Assembly (NCBI GenBank): GCA_022824495.1
Contig: JAJDZU010000002.1
Coordinates: 1-64,000 of the forward strand
DNA: 64,000 bases
Direction: 5' to 3'
Source of the DNA: Chloroflexota bacterium
Lineage (GTDB): Bacteria > Chloroflexota > UBA11872
Made by a program: the position numbers and the translations under genes. The notes beneath the pieces were generated by a model. The model worked only from the letters and a program-made list of their open reading frames with translations. It was not told the origin of the DNA and searched no databases. Below, piece after piece: positions 15,611 through 23,965 of this stretch; positions within the stretch are counted from its first letter, which is position 1; each line of letters starts with the position of its first letter.

Positions 15611-17101
15611 ATCAACACCTCAGTTGGACAGCGCGATGGCCTTCTGGTTCTCGACGGCATCGAATCCACCTATCACCTTTCGCACCGCGCCTGCGAAGCT
15701 GCCAAACACCCCAACAACCCAATCATGCCGCTGGGTGACCTTCACGAGTGGGATGCCAACCAGGCTCGTCCGTGGTCGTCCCCAACCGTCATCTGGGACG
15801 ACGAGGACCGCGTCTTCAAGGCCTGGTACTCCGGCTCCGACCTGGCGCCCGAAAAGTGGACCGCCATGGGGTACGCGACAAGCCAGGACGGCGTAACCTG
15901 GGAGAAGCCGAAGCTGCATCTCTTTGACTGGCGGGGATCTTCGGCCAACAACATCGTCGCCCTCGGGTACGGCCCCGTGCTCAAGGACAACGCCGAGCCG
16001 GACCCCGCCAAGCGCTACAAGATGTTCAAGCGCGGACCTCGCCTGCGCACCGATGACGCCATCACCGCACCGGTGCCCGACTACAAGGGATCTCGGGCCA
16101 ACTACTCGCCCGACGGCATTCACTGGACCGAAGGGCCGAAGATCGACATCCCCGAGTGGGAAGGTCGCAGCCCGGACTGCGGAAACCTGATCCGCGACGA
16201 CCAAGACCCTGACCCGTCTCGGCGATTCAAGCTCATCTGGCAGGCCCGCACCCCACTGAGCAGGCCCGACAAACCCTGGGGCCGAGCGAAGCTGCTCGCC
16301 TATGGCCCCGACATGGTGAACATCCGCAACGCGGACGAGAACCCACTGTTGGACCCGGATGACGGGTTTGAGTACGACAACCATCACGTCCTGTATGCGC
16401 CTTATGGCGGGGCATGGGTCATGGCGTATGAGTACGGCTGGTACGTGCCCAATGGCTATGGGATCTACGGTTCTTACTGCGCCGACATACGTCTGGCGGT
16501 GAGCAACAACGGACTGCGTTTCGATCGCCTCGACGTTCCGCACCCGGTGATACCTCGTGGCCGCAACGATGAGTGGGATGGCGGCTTGCTGGTCATCGCC
16601 GACAAGCCGGCCATCAAGGACGAAACGATCCACCTCTTCTATGGCGGGAACGGCGAAGAGTGGACCAGCTGGCCCGGTGAGAACACGCCCGACGAGTATC
16701 CGTTTGCAAGCACCGGGCAGGTGCGCGTCTCGCGCTTCGGCCTGGCCACCCTGCGCCAGGACGGCTTCACCTGCCTCGAAACGCCGGATCGTGAAGTGCC
16801 GGGGTACGCCGTCACCAAGCCAATCGAACGGAGTGATGCAGCAACTCAGCTCACGCTAAACATTGGCGACGTCAGGCAGAACCGCAGTTGGATTGAAGTC
16901 GAGGTCTTGGACGCAACGACAAACGAACCGCTGGAGGGCTATAGCCGCGCCGACTCCCGCGACCTTTGTACCGATGGCTGGCGCGAGCCGGTGACCTGGA
17001 ACGGGCGCGGCATTGGCGACATTCCCGCCAGCCGATTCAAACTCCGCTTCTGGATATACGGCGCCGCCCGGCTCTACGCCTACGGATTCGACGCCGCCTG
17101 A
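15611..17101 (+). CDS. Beta-propeller glycoside-hydrolase-like protein, probable non-ATG start
   Basis: The paralogue of the preceding gene. First ordinary start is ATG 15725 (MPLGDLHEWD). However, 38 codons upstream in the same frame read as the missing first strand and blade, including DGLLVLDGIES and ACEAAKHPNNPIM, which matches the K-HPxNPx motif that opens this family. No ATG, GTG or TTG exists in that extension. The best-placed initiator is ATC 15611 with GAGGA seven bases before it, giving about 496 residues. Propeller repeats (GYATSQDGVTWEKPKLH; NYSPDGIHWTEGPK; GRNDEWDGG) and the C-terminal beta-sandwich (LTLNIG...IEVEVLDATTNEPLEGY) follow. It may be a start-codon mutant or a sequencing error. 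Confidence 0.7.
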   Translation: MNTSVGQRDGLLVLDGIESTYHLSHRACEAAKHPNNPIMPLGDLHEWDANQARPWSSPTVIWDDEDRVFKAWYSGSDLAPEKWTAMGYATSQDGVTWEKPKLHLFDWRGSSANNIVALGYGPVLKDNAEPDPAKRYKMFKRGPRLRTDDAITAPVPDYKGSRANYSPDGIHWTEGPKIDIPEWEGRSPDCGNLIRDDQDPDPSRRFKLIWQARTPLSRPDKPWGRAKLLAYGPDMVNIRNADENPLLDPDDGFEYDNHHVLYAPYGGAWVMAYEYGWYVPNGYGIYGSYCADIRLAVSNNGLRFDRLDVPHPVIPRGRNDEWDGGLLVIADKPAIKDETIHLFYGGNGEEWTSWPGENTPDEYPFASTGQVRVSRFGLATLRQDGFTCLETPDREVPGYAVTKPIERSDAATQLTLNIGDVRQNRSWIEVEVLDATTNEPLEGYSRADSRDLCTDGWREPVTWNGRGIGDIPASRFKLRFWIYGAARLYAYGFDAA

Positions 17102-17188
17102 GCCAAATGCACGCTTCCAGGACGGGCACAGCAGTTCCGCGATGTCACACTTCAGAATCCACCTCGGCATCACACAAGGAGCCATCCA

Positions 17189-18403
17189 ATCAGAGTCACT
17201 GATGTCCAGGCCGTACTGGTAACGGTCCCCGAGCCCTGGCAGCACGGCATCCGACCGTCGACGTCGGGATTCATCCGCGTTGAGACCGATGCGGGAATAA
17301 CAGGTTGGGGCGAGTCCTACATTTCCTGGTACGCGCCGGAAGTCTTCAAGGCCCTGATCGAACACTTCGGCGCCGTAATCGTTGGCGAAGACCCATTCGA
17401 CATCCATGCGCTCTGGCGCAAGATGCAGGTCAAGGCCCTGCGTTGGGCGCCGGTAGGCCCCTCGATTTCAGCGCTCGGCGGCGTCGAAATCGCGCTGTGG
17501 GACATCCTGGGTAAAGCCCTCGACGCACCCGTCTACCAGTTGCTCGGCGGCAAGGCCCACGAGGAACTGCGTTGCTACACGAGCATCGCCAACGCCAACA
17601 AGCCCCAGGCCGAGCGCCTCGTAAACGAGGGCTACTCGGCGCTGAAAGTGGCGCATGTCGGCGAAATGCTCCAGGAACGTCACATCAGCATCCCCGATCT
17701 ACTTTCGCAGGAGCGCGCCAAGGTCGAGGCCATGCGCGAGGTTCTGGGCAACAGCGTGGACTTGATCCTGGATCCGGGCATGCCCTTCAACCGCAAGCCC
17801 TGGCTGGCCGACACCGCACTGCGTGTTGTACGAGCCCTTGACGAGTACCAGCTGCTATGGATGGAGCAGCCGGTTTTGCAAACGAACATCGACGACTATG
17901 TTCGGATTCGCCAGCTCTGTGAGACACCGCTGGCCGCCGGCGAGAACGAGACCCTGCTTCACGGCTACAAGCCATTCTTCGAAAAGCGCGCCATCGACAT
18001 CGTCCAGCCAGACGCCACCTGGTGTGGCGGTATAGGCGAAGACATGAAGATCATGGCCGCGGCCGACGCGCACGACATGCGAGTCGTGACTCACAGTTTC
18101 AGCTCGGCCGTCGGTCTGGCAGCCAACTATCACGTCGGCTTCGCCAACCGAAACTGCTTCATGGTTCGGTACCCCGAGAAAGACAACCCATTCGGCAAGG
18201 CCCTGATCGGTCAAGCCTTTGAGTTCGAGGACGGCTACATCAGCCCCACGGGTGCGCCGGGGCTGGGAATAGAGATTCCCGAAGACCTGATCGAGGAGTA
18301 TCCCTTCGTACCCAATAGCGGCATCTCACACGCCCGGTCACCATTCCCGCGCCCAACCGATCCTAAGTGGAGCCCCTCGAACCTGGACATCGCGTCATGG
18401 TGA
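17189..18403 (+). CDS. Mandelate racemase/enolase-superfamily dehydratase, probable non-ATG start
   Basis: The first ATG is at 17423, but the N-terminal capping domain clearly starts earlier: RVTDVQAVLVTVPEPW, then FIRVETDAGITGWGE, standard for the superfamily. The only well-placed initiator is ATC 17189, preceded by AAGGAG with a 7-base gap; the product would be 404 residues, the family norm. The barrel domain carries metal-ligand positions in LILDPGM, MEQPV and AAGENE, and a C-terminal HSFSSAVGLAAN with the putative catalytic His. Members dehydrate sugar acids such as gluconate, galactarate or rhamnonate. The gene is followed at 35 bp by a 2-hydroxyacid dehydrogenase and is likely cotranscribed with it. 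Confidence 0.82.
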   Translation: MRVTDVQAVLVTVPEPWQHGIRPSTSGFIRVETDAGITGWGESYISWYAPEVFKALIEHFGAVIVGEDPFDIHALWRKMQVKALRWAPVGPSISALGGVEIALWDILGKALDAPVYQLLGGKAHEELRCYTSIANANKPQAERLVNEGYSALKVAHVGEMLQERHISIPDLLSQERAKVEAMREVLGNSVDLILDPGMPFNRKPWLADTALRVVRALDEYQLLWMEQPVLQTNIDDYVRIRQLCETPLAAGENETLLHGYKPFFEKRAIDIVQPDATWCGGIGEDMKIMAAADAHDMRVVTHSFSSAVGLAANYHVGFANRNCFMVRYPEKDNPFGKALIGQAFEFEDGYISPTGAPGLGIEIPEDLIEEYPFVPNSGISHARSPFPRPTDPKWSPSNLDIASW

Positions 18404-18437
18404 GCGGTCAACCGGATTCACCAGAAGGACTTCTCCT

Positions 18438-19457
18438 ATGACCAAGATCCTGGTAACCGTTCCCGAACTCGAAGGCTCTTCTGACGCGATCGACGAAATC
18501 CGCAGCGTGTCGCCCGACCTTGAGATTGAGCAGCAGACCTGCCGCTCGAACCCGGAGCTCACCGAGTTGCTTGGCGATGCCGAGATCCTCTACACCCTCT
18601 GGTTTCCCACCCGGCTCGAACCGGACGCCAGCCTACGCTGGCTGCAGATGACTTCGACCGGTGTCGACAATAAGCTCTCCAACCCTGTATTCGAGCCAGC
18701 GAATGGTGTCACCGTGACCAGCGCCGCCGGCTGCCATGCTGTCCCGATCGGCGAATACTGCATATTCGCCATGGGCCTGCTGGCACGCGGCCTGCTGGGC
18801 TTCTACCGCGACCAGCAGCAGAAGGTGCGCAACCGCGCGCACAGCACGCTTACCGATCTCACCGGACTGACCGTCGGCATCGTGGGATACGGGCAGATCG
18901 GTCGGCATGTGGCCCGCCTGTCGCAGGCGTTCAACATGCGAGTCCTGGCCAGCAAGCGCAATCCTGACGTGCGTGAGGTGAGCGGGATGGACTTTCCGAA
19001 CGTCGGCGACCCGACGGCCGCGCTGCCGGAGAAGCTGTTTGGACCAGATGAGTTGCCGGAGCTCCTGGCAGAGGCGGACTTCATCGTTTCCACGGTTCCG
19101 CTGACGACCGAAACGGCCGGCTTGTTTGACGAATCGGCCTTCCGAGCCATGCGAAGCGACGCCTATTTCATCAACGTCAGCCGCGGCGGCGTGGTCGATC
19201 ACGATGCCCTGGTACAGGCCCTGCAGGACGGTGAAATACGCGGCGCTTGCCTTGACGTTCTGCACACGGATCCGAATCCGCTACCGCCCGAGAATCCACT
19301 CTGGGACCTGGACAACGTGCTCATAACCCCACACGTGTCCGGCAACCGAAACGCGGCCTACATGCGACGCGCCCAGGATCTCTTCATCGAGAACCTGAAG
19401 CGCTACCTCGCCGGCGAGCCGCTATTGAACGTGGTGACGCGGGACAAGGGCTATTAG
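18438..19457 (+). CDS. D-isomer-specific 2-hydroxyacid dehydrogenase
   Basis: A 339-residue NAD(P)H-dependent oxidoreductase. It has the N-terminal catalytic-domain strand (MTKILVTVPELEG), a nucleotide-binding GLTVGIVGYGQIGRHVA (GxGxxG near residue 153), an Arg-containing INVSRGGVVDHDAL, Asp/Glu positions near 270 and catalytic His in TPHVSGN. Such enzymes interconvert 2-keto and 2-hydroxy acids. Following an enolase-type sugar-acid dehydratase, it probably handles a keto acid produced by it or a side pathway. AAGGA lies eight bases before ATG 18438. Its 3' end overlaps the converging gene at 19454 by four bases. Confidence 0.88.
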   Translation: MTKILVTVPELEGSSDAIDEIRSVSPDLEIEQQTCRSNPELTELLGDAEILYTLWFPTRLEPDASLRWLQMTSTGVDNKLSNPVFEPANGVTVTSAAGCHAVPIGEYCIFAMGLLARGLLGFYRDQQQKVRNRAHSTLTDLTGLTVGIVGYGQIGRHVARLSQAFNMRVLASKRNPDVREVSGMDFPNVGDPTAALPEKLFGPDELPELLAEADFIVSTVPLTTETAGLFDESAFRAMRSDAYFINVSRGGVVDHDALVQALQDGEIRGACLDVLHTDPNPLPPENPLWDLDNVLITPHVSGNRNAAYMRRAQDLFIENLKRYLAGEPLLNVVTRDKGY

Positions 19458-21127
19458 CCGATCAGCAGATCCTCCGGCCAGTAGTACTGGCCGTGAGCGC
19501 CGATGTGCGCCCGACGACCCTCCGGGGCCAGGTCTCGCAGCTTCACGCGACGTACCGCGCTGGCGCCGGGGCTGCCGTGCGCGAATTCGATAGCTCGAGC
19601 TTCACTCTCCACCGCGATCGTCTTGCCGTTCGCGTCCGTGAAGGCGTAGAGCACAGCGTCCGGCCCGGCGATGAGCGGCGGCGCCGTCGTCGGCGCGGCC
19701 GTGGGCTGATCTTCGAACGCACGGGTGAGCTCTCGCGGCGCTTGGTGCGCCGCCAGAAACTCAAGCAGCTTGTTCTGAAGCCGTCGTGCCTCGTCCGGAT
19801 GCTCATCCACAACGTTCCGCTGCTGGTCGGGATCCTTCTGCAAGTCGTAGAGCTCAGACACGTGGCCTCGCGGCGATGCAATCAGCTGCCACCCCGCGTC
19901 ACTTACGGTTAGCGGCTCCGGCAGGTCCTCGCGTCCGACGAATCCATCGTGGTCGGCACCGCCGATTTGCCCACTCGTCAGCAGGCCGGGCGGAAACCGG
20001 CCACTGAATGCAGTCTCGCGGCCCCACTCGGCCTCCCCGTGAATGAGCGGCAGCAGCGACTTACCGTCGATCCCATCCGGCGGTTCCAGGCCGAATGCGT
20101 CCAGCACGGTTGCAAAGATGTCCACGTGCTGGCAAACCTCGCCACGGCTCGAACCGGCCCCAACGCCTCCCGGGTGCCGGATCAACATCGGGCAGCGCAC
20201 GTTCTGGTCGTACAGCCGTCCAAGTTGGCTGCCCGGCTTGCCTTGAAGGTCGTGATCGCCGAGGCCATGGCCGTGATCCGTCAGCCAGATCACCAGTGTG
20301 TCGTCGGCTAGACCAAGTGCGTCCAACTTCTCGAACAGGTGGCCGAGCCAACGGTCGGTGTAGGTGCAAAGGGCCGCGTAGGACGCGCGGACGTGAGCTC
20401 GTTCGTCATCCGTCATATACGTTCCACGCCCATAGGCCGGGTATACCAGCCAGTCGCCAACAAAGTCCGGCGCTTCATAGCGCGCCTGGTCTGCTGGCGG
20501 CGCATCAAACGGCTCGTGCGGGTCCCACATGTCGACGTAGAGGTAGAAGTCCTGATGAGCCGCGTTGCGTTCCAGCCAATCCATGGTCTCGAGGATCGAC
20601 TTGCCGGCCATCCATTCGGCCTCGTGACGCCGGTCCAGCACATTTCGCAGGTAGGCCCGCACACCGAGGTGGTTCTTGTGCTTGTGCGGAGCGCAAGGTC
20701 GCCAGAGTTGCCCGGGATCGGTGCGCCAACTATCGCCATGCTGACCACGCACCCGCTCCCAGCCCATGAATCCTCGCTGGAAGTTGTAGTCCGCGGCTGT
20801 AAGGCCCGGCGTGTCGTGAATGAGCATCGTCGGGTGTCCGGCTCCGCTGAGAATCTCGGCCAAGGTGATATCCCCGGGCTCGAGCGGCTGCCAGGGACGC
20901 GTGGGAAAGCCGAATCTACCGGACCACAGGTCGTAGCGAGTGGGAATCGTTGGGTAGGAACCAGCATAGAAGCGGTCAAATCGCACGGACTGTCGGGCGA
21001 AATCGTCCAGGTTCGGGGTATGGATGCGCCCGTGGCCGGTCCCAGGATTGGACCATGGCGCTTCCAGCGCGTAGGCCCCGACGTGGTCGCGGCGAAACGT
21101 GTCGTTCATGATCGTGATCACGTTCAT
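19454..21127 (-). CDS. Sulfatase-fold (alkaline phosphatase superfamily) hydrolase with Thr at the formylglycine position
   Basis: A 557-residue protein with sulfatase architecture: metal-binding NDTFRRDHVGAY near the start, HTPNLDDFARQSVRFDRFYAG, then the nucleophile motif. Here YAGSYPTIPTR replaces the normal C-x-P-S-R, with Thr60 aligned to the Cys that becomes formylglycine and Arg64 conserved. Further metal and active-site motifs are DMWDPHEPFDAP (about 195), VIWLTDHGHGLGDHD (about 290) and the KPG segment after it. Without the Cys a classical sulfatase mechanism is unlikely; Thr is the nucleophile in nucleotide pyrophosphatase/phosphodiesterase relatives. No signal peptide, so cytosolic. 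AAGGAG precedes ATG 21127. It follows four small lipoproteins and may share their transcript. Confidence 0.82.
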   Translation of the reverse strand: MNVITIMNDTFRRDHVGAYALEAPWSNPGTGHGRIHTPNLDDFARQSVRFDRFYAGSYPTIPTRYDLWSGRFGFPTRPWQPLEPGDITLAEILSGAGHPTMLIHDTPGLTAADYNFQRGFMGWERVRGQHGDSWRTDPGQLWRPCAPHKHKNHLGVRAYLRNVLDRRHEAEWMAGKSILETMDWLERNAAHQDFYLYVDMWDPHEPFDAPPADQARYEAPDFVGDWLVYPAYGRGTYMTDDERAHVRASYAALCTYTDRWLGHLFEKLDALGLADDTLVIWLTDHGHGLGDHDLQGKPGSQLGRLYDQNVRCPMLIRHPGGVGAGSSRGEVCQHVDIFATVLDAFGLEPPDGIDGKSLLPLIHGEAEWGRETAFSGRFPPGLLTSGQIGGADHDGFVGREDLPEPLTVSDAGWQLIASPRGHVSELYDLQKDPDQQRNVVDEHPDEARRLQNKLLEFLAAHQAPRELTRAFEDQPTAAPTTAPPLIAGPDAVLYAFTDANGKTIAVESEARAIEFAHGSPGASAVRRVKLRDLAPEGRRAHIGAHGQYYWPEDLLIG

Positions 21128-21193
21128 TGCGACCTCTCCTTTTGGCCACGCATGGCCTCGCGGCGCACGGTGGTCTGCATGTAGATCAAGCGC

Positions 21194-21451
21194 TTACCTC
21201 TTCGCGCCGGATTCCTCGTTGGCGACCTTGGCCTGATATTGCTCCTGGAGTTTCATCAAGTCTTCGTGGGTGGCGGTCTTCCCACCGCCGCCAGCCCTTG
21301 CGCCCCGGACTTCGTTGATCGCCCGGTCGCCGCTGATTTTGTAGTCAAAGTCACCGCCGCAGCCCGCGAGGAGCGAGCCGACCAGCGCGACCAGGAGCGA
21401 TACACGTCCAATCAGGGCGCCAGTGCGGCTTGGTTTGCTCTTGCCTGACAT
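21194..21451 (-). CDS. Small lipoprotein, tandem family member 4
   Basis: An 85-residue precursor. Signal peptide with hydrophobic core VSLLVALVGSLL and lipobox LAGC. The mature part opens CGGDFDYKISGDR and ends with ATHEDLMKLQEQYQAKV, a short amphipathic helix. The Gly/Ala/Arg linker between the two blocks is unlike those of its three siblings, making this the most divergent copy. Last of four in a row, 22 bp after the preceding copy, and 66 bp before the sulfatase-fold gene. Periplasm-facing or outer-face anchored. No function known to me. Confidence 0.75.
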   Translation of the reverse strand: MSGKSKPSRTGALIGRVSLLVALVGSLLAGCGGDFDYKISGDRAINEVRGARAGGGGKTATHEDLMKLQEQYQAKVANEESGAKR

Positions 21452-21472
21452 GGCCGCTTGCCCCCAATCGCC

Positions 21473-21733
21473 CTACTTCTTGCCGGCCTCCGCTTCAATC
21501 TTAGCCTTGTATTGCTCCTGGATGCTCATCAGATTCTCGTGGGAAGTCGTTGAGGCACCACTGAATTGGCCGGTGTTGGCGCGAGTCTCTCCTTGAAGGC
21601 GGTCCCCGCTGGTCTTGTACTCGAAGTCGCCTCCACAACTCGCGACAAGCGACGCAATCACGACTGCCGCAAGCAATGCCCCAACTCCATGAAGTTTGCC
21701 GCGGAGGTGCATCTGCAACTGGTGCATCGTCAC
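21473..21733 (-). CDS. Small lipoprotein, tandem family member 3
   Basis: An 86-residue precursor, GTG start with AGGGAAG a few bases upstream. Hydrophobic core GALLAAVVIASL, lipobox VASC. Mature protein begins CGGDFEYKTSGDR and ends TTSHENLMSIQEQYKAKIEA. The two end blocks are nearly identical to members 1 and 2, while the middle (about 12-15 residues) varies in sequence and length. The conserved blocks suggest two contact surfaces separated by a flexible spacer. Confidence 0.75.
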   Translation of the reverse strand: MTMHQLQMHLRGKLHGVGALLAAVVIASLVASCGGDFEYKTSGDRLQGETRANTGQFSGASTTSHENLMSIQEQYKAKIEAEAGKK

Positions 21734-21750
21734 AATGGCTTCCCTACCTC

Positions 21751-22026
21751 CTACCGCTGCCCGCTCTCGGCCTTCAGCTTGGCCTGGTACTGCTCCTGGA
21801 TGCTCTTCATTTTCTCGTCCGACGCCGTGGACGCTCCGCCCAGGCCAGCTGCATCCGGGTTGTTGAACTCGCTGGACCCAACGTTTTCCTCGCTCGTCCG
21901 GTCACCGCTGGTCTTGAAGTCGAAATCTCCGCCGCAACTCACCAGCAACGAGGCACCCAGCAACGCCAGGAGCGGCACGCAGCGGAGCCAGCGCCGGACT
22001 CGATGCGAAACGTTTGGCTCGCGCAC
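21751..22026 (-). CDS. Small lipoprotein, tandem family member 2
   Basis: A 91-residue precursor, GTG start 22026. Core VPLLALLGASLL, lipobox LVSC. Mature part CGGDFDFKTSGDR, a longer spacer rich in Asn/Ser/Gly, then DEKMKSIQEQYQAKLKAES. Separated from member 1 by 22 bp and from member 3 by 17 bp, so the four form one probable transcript. Confidence 0.75.
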   Translation of the reverse strand: MREPNVSHRVRRWLRCVPLLALLGASLLVSCGGDFDFKTSGDRTSEENVGSSEFNNPDAAGLGGASTASDEKMKSIQEQYQAKLKAESGQR

Positions 22027-22048
22027 CGTCCAAGGGCCCCTTTCCGAC

Positions 22049-22288
22049 CTACTTCTGCCCGCTCTCGGCCTTAACCTTGGCCTGGTACTGCTCCTGGATG
22101 CTCATGAGATTTTCGTGAGACGTCGTCGATGCTCCGTCCCAGTCGGCGATTCCGCTGCGGTCACCACCGTCGATTCGGTCACCGCTGGTCTTGTATTCGA
22201 AATCTCCGCCACATGCGGCAAGCAGTGTCGCGGCCAGCATCGCGGTCACCGAAACGCACAGCCGCTTCGTGGAGGATCCGACGAGCAT
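22049..22288 (-). CDS. Small lipoprotein, tandem family member 1
   Basis: A 79-residue precursor, ATG 22288. Core VTAMLAATL, lipobox LAAC. Mature CGGDFEYKTSGDR, spacer, then TTSHENLMSIQEQYQAKVKA. First gene of the array, 87 bp after the terminator of the broken binding-protein gene. The close similarity of members 1 and 3, including identical HENLMSIQEQY blocks, indicates recent duplication. Confidence 0.75.
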   Translation of the reverse strand: MLVGSSTKRLCVSVTAMLAATLLAACGGDFEYKTSGDRIDGGDRSGIADWDGASTTSHENLMSIQEQYQAKVKAESGQK

Positions 22289-22374
22289 CAATCCAACCTA
22301 CACTTCACGGCTTCCGGCTCCGGCTCGAAGCAACACCTGCTCCAGCCCCGGCAAGGCATCTATCACGGTACAGC

Positions 22375-22407
22375 ATTCGGGCGCAGTCTGGCAGACCGCG
22401 CCCGAAT
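22375..22407 (-). terminator. Terminator of the broken binding-protein gene
   Basis: 15-bp stem with a single A-C mismatch (ATTCGGGCGCAGTCT 22375-22389, loop GGC, AGACCGCGCCCGAAT 22393-22407). It is a near copy of the hairpin at 23897-23929, so the duplication included the 3' end. Confidence 0.75.
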
Positions 22408-22444
22408 ACCTGTGCGCCGTATTGGCGCTGGACGACCCAGCTGA

Positions 22445-23793
22445 CTAGGCGGTTCGCCCCCAGCGCTCGATACGCTCGTTCAGCAAGTCGATGTCCTGCG
22501 CCAGGATGCGGTCACCCTCGGTTACGGCGTTCTCGATGGCCTCTTCCGCCGATGCGTCGCCGGTCATAGCGGTGTGAGCAATCCCGCGCCAGGCCAACCA
22601 CTCCAGCTGGTTGGGGTGGTAGCCCTGCCAGGTACGGAACTCGCCGCGCACGAACGAAACCAGCAGGTCCTGCCGCTCCGGCGGGGCCGCCAGGTTCTCC
22701 GGCGACTCCAGTGCGTCCCACCGGCAGGGCAGGAAACCACGGTCAATTGCGGCCCGCGCCTGCATCTCGGGGCCCGCCATCCAGACGAGGAAGTCTACGG
22801 CTGCCTCAACCACGCCCTGGCGTTGCGCCGAGTTGAGCACGTAGTGGCCCTGGTTGGTGCGGTGTACGGCCACCGTGCCAGTCACGTCACCCTTCGGCTG
22901 CGGCGCCAGCGACCAGCGGAAGCGGTCGCCGATGCCGATCACGGCGTTGCCCTTGGCGTCGCCGCGGCGCAACTCGGCCCCCACCTTGCCGGCCGTAAAG
23001 AGGTCGCCAAACTCACCCGCCAACTCGCGCTGTGCATCGGTCGGCGCCGAGACCTCGTGCTTGTGAATGAGGTCGACTCCGATCTTGAAGCCCTGATCGC
23101 CACCGTCGTCAAACTGACTGGTGTGCGTGCCGTCAGGCGAGATGAACTGCTTGCCACCGAAGCCCCAGGCAATCGGCGTCCAGAAGTGGATGTCGCCACC
23201 ACCTGAGATTCGGGTACCCCAGATTCCGTTGTCCGGGTCGGTGGACTGCTTGGCCGCCTCGAGCCACTCGTTGCTGTAGGTCCAATCGGCCGACGGCTCT
23301 GGAACACCGTACTGGTCATACAGATCAATGTTGTAGTAGTGGCCGCTCACATTGCCCTGGTAGGGAAGACCGAAGGCCGCACCCTGCCACGTGTCCACGA
23401 ACGGGTAGTCAAGGTCATAGTTGACTGTGTAGGAGTCCGGCTCGAAGATCTGCTCGGCCCCATCAAAGGTGGGGTGGCGGTCCAACACGTCGTTGATCTG
23501 GGTAAACGAATCCTGGTGGACTTGCCGCGCACGCCAGAGACGTGGTCGCTGATGAACTCGAACTCCACCGTCTCTGACTGAGGCGCCGCCATCGCCTGTG
23601 TCGCCACCTTCTCAGCGGCGACGGGGGCTTCCTGGGTCACTTCCTTGGCAGCTTCCTGTTGAGCTGCTTGCGTGACGCTCGTCTCGACGGCCTCGGTCTC
23701 GCCACACGCCGCCAGCGCGGCCGCGCCCGCGGCGCCGATTCCGAGTGCTGAACTGATCGTGATGAATCGTCGCCGTGTCAGATTCTCTATCAT
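22445..23793 (-). pseudogene. Sugar ABC solute-binding lipoprotein, inactivated by a 157-bp deletion
   Basis: Tandem paralogue of the gene at 23966. ATG 23793 (MIENLTRRRFITISSALG) has GGAG five bases upstream, followed by lipobox LAAC and a shorter Gln/Ala-rich stalk. The frame breaks at the 23518/23519 junction. GVRGKS runs directly into bases that, one frame over, read HQDSFTQINDVLDRHP. In the neighbour these two points are 157 bp further apart (25040-25196), so about 52 codons are missing and the frame is shifted. The rest (347 codons to 22445) stays open and very similar to the neighbour, which points to recent loss. Promoter and terminator remain. Confidence 0.85.
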
Positions 23794-23853
23794 TTCCGCT
23801 CCCATTCGTGCAAACGACGCAACGCCCAGGCGACGGTGCTTTGGTCACGAACT

Positions 23854-23882
23854 ATATAACGTCAAATTATCTCTATCGTCAA
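23854..23882 (-). promoter_or_regulatory. Sigma70-like promoter of the 22445-23793 gene
   Basis: On the minus strand TTGACG (23877-23882), 17 bp, TTATAT (23854-23859) with TATATA one base later. It lies between the terminator of the upstream gene and the ATG at 23793. TTGACG is repeated inside the spacer, next to the -10, which could be a regulator site. Confidence 0.65.
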
Positions 23883-23896
23883 GAAGGGGCGACAGC

Positions 23897-23929
23897 ATTC
23901 GGGCGCGGTCTTGCGGACCGCGCCCGAAT
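23897..23929 (-). terminator. Terminator of the intact binding-protein gene
   Basis: Stem ATTCGGGCGCGGTC (23897-23910), loop TTGCG, GACCGCGCCCGAAT (23916-23929), about 40 bp downstream of the stop at 23966. Confidence 0.78.
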
Positions 23930-23965
23930 TGCCATGCGCCGTACTGGCGCCAATGAGCTAACCGA

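Noticed and set aside
14037..15896. 619-codon plus-strand ORF
   Set aside because: Antisense to one beta-propeller gene and out of frame with the next; no domain in its translation.
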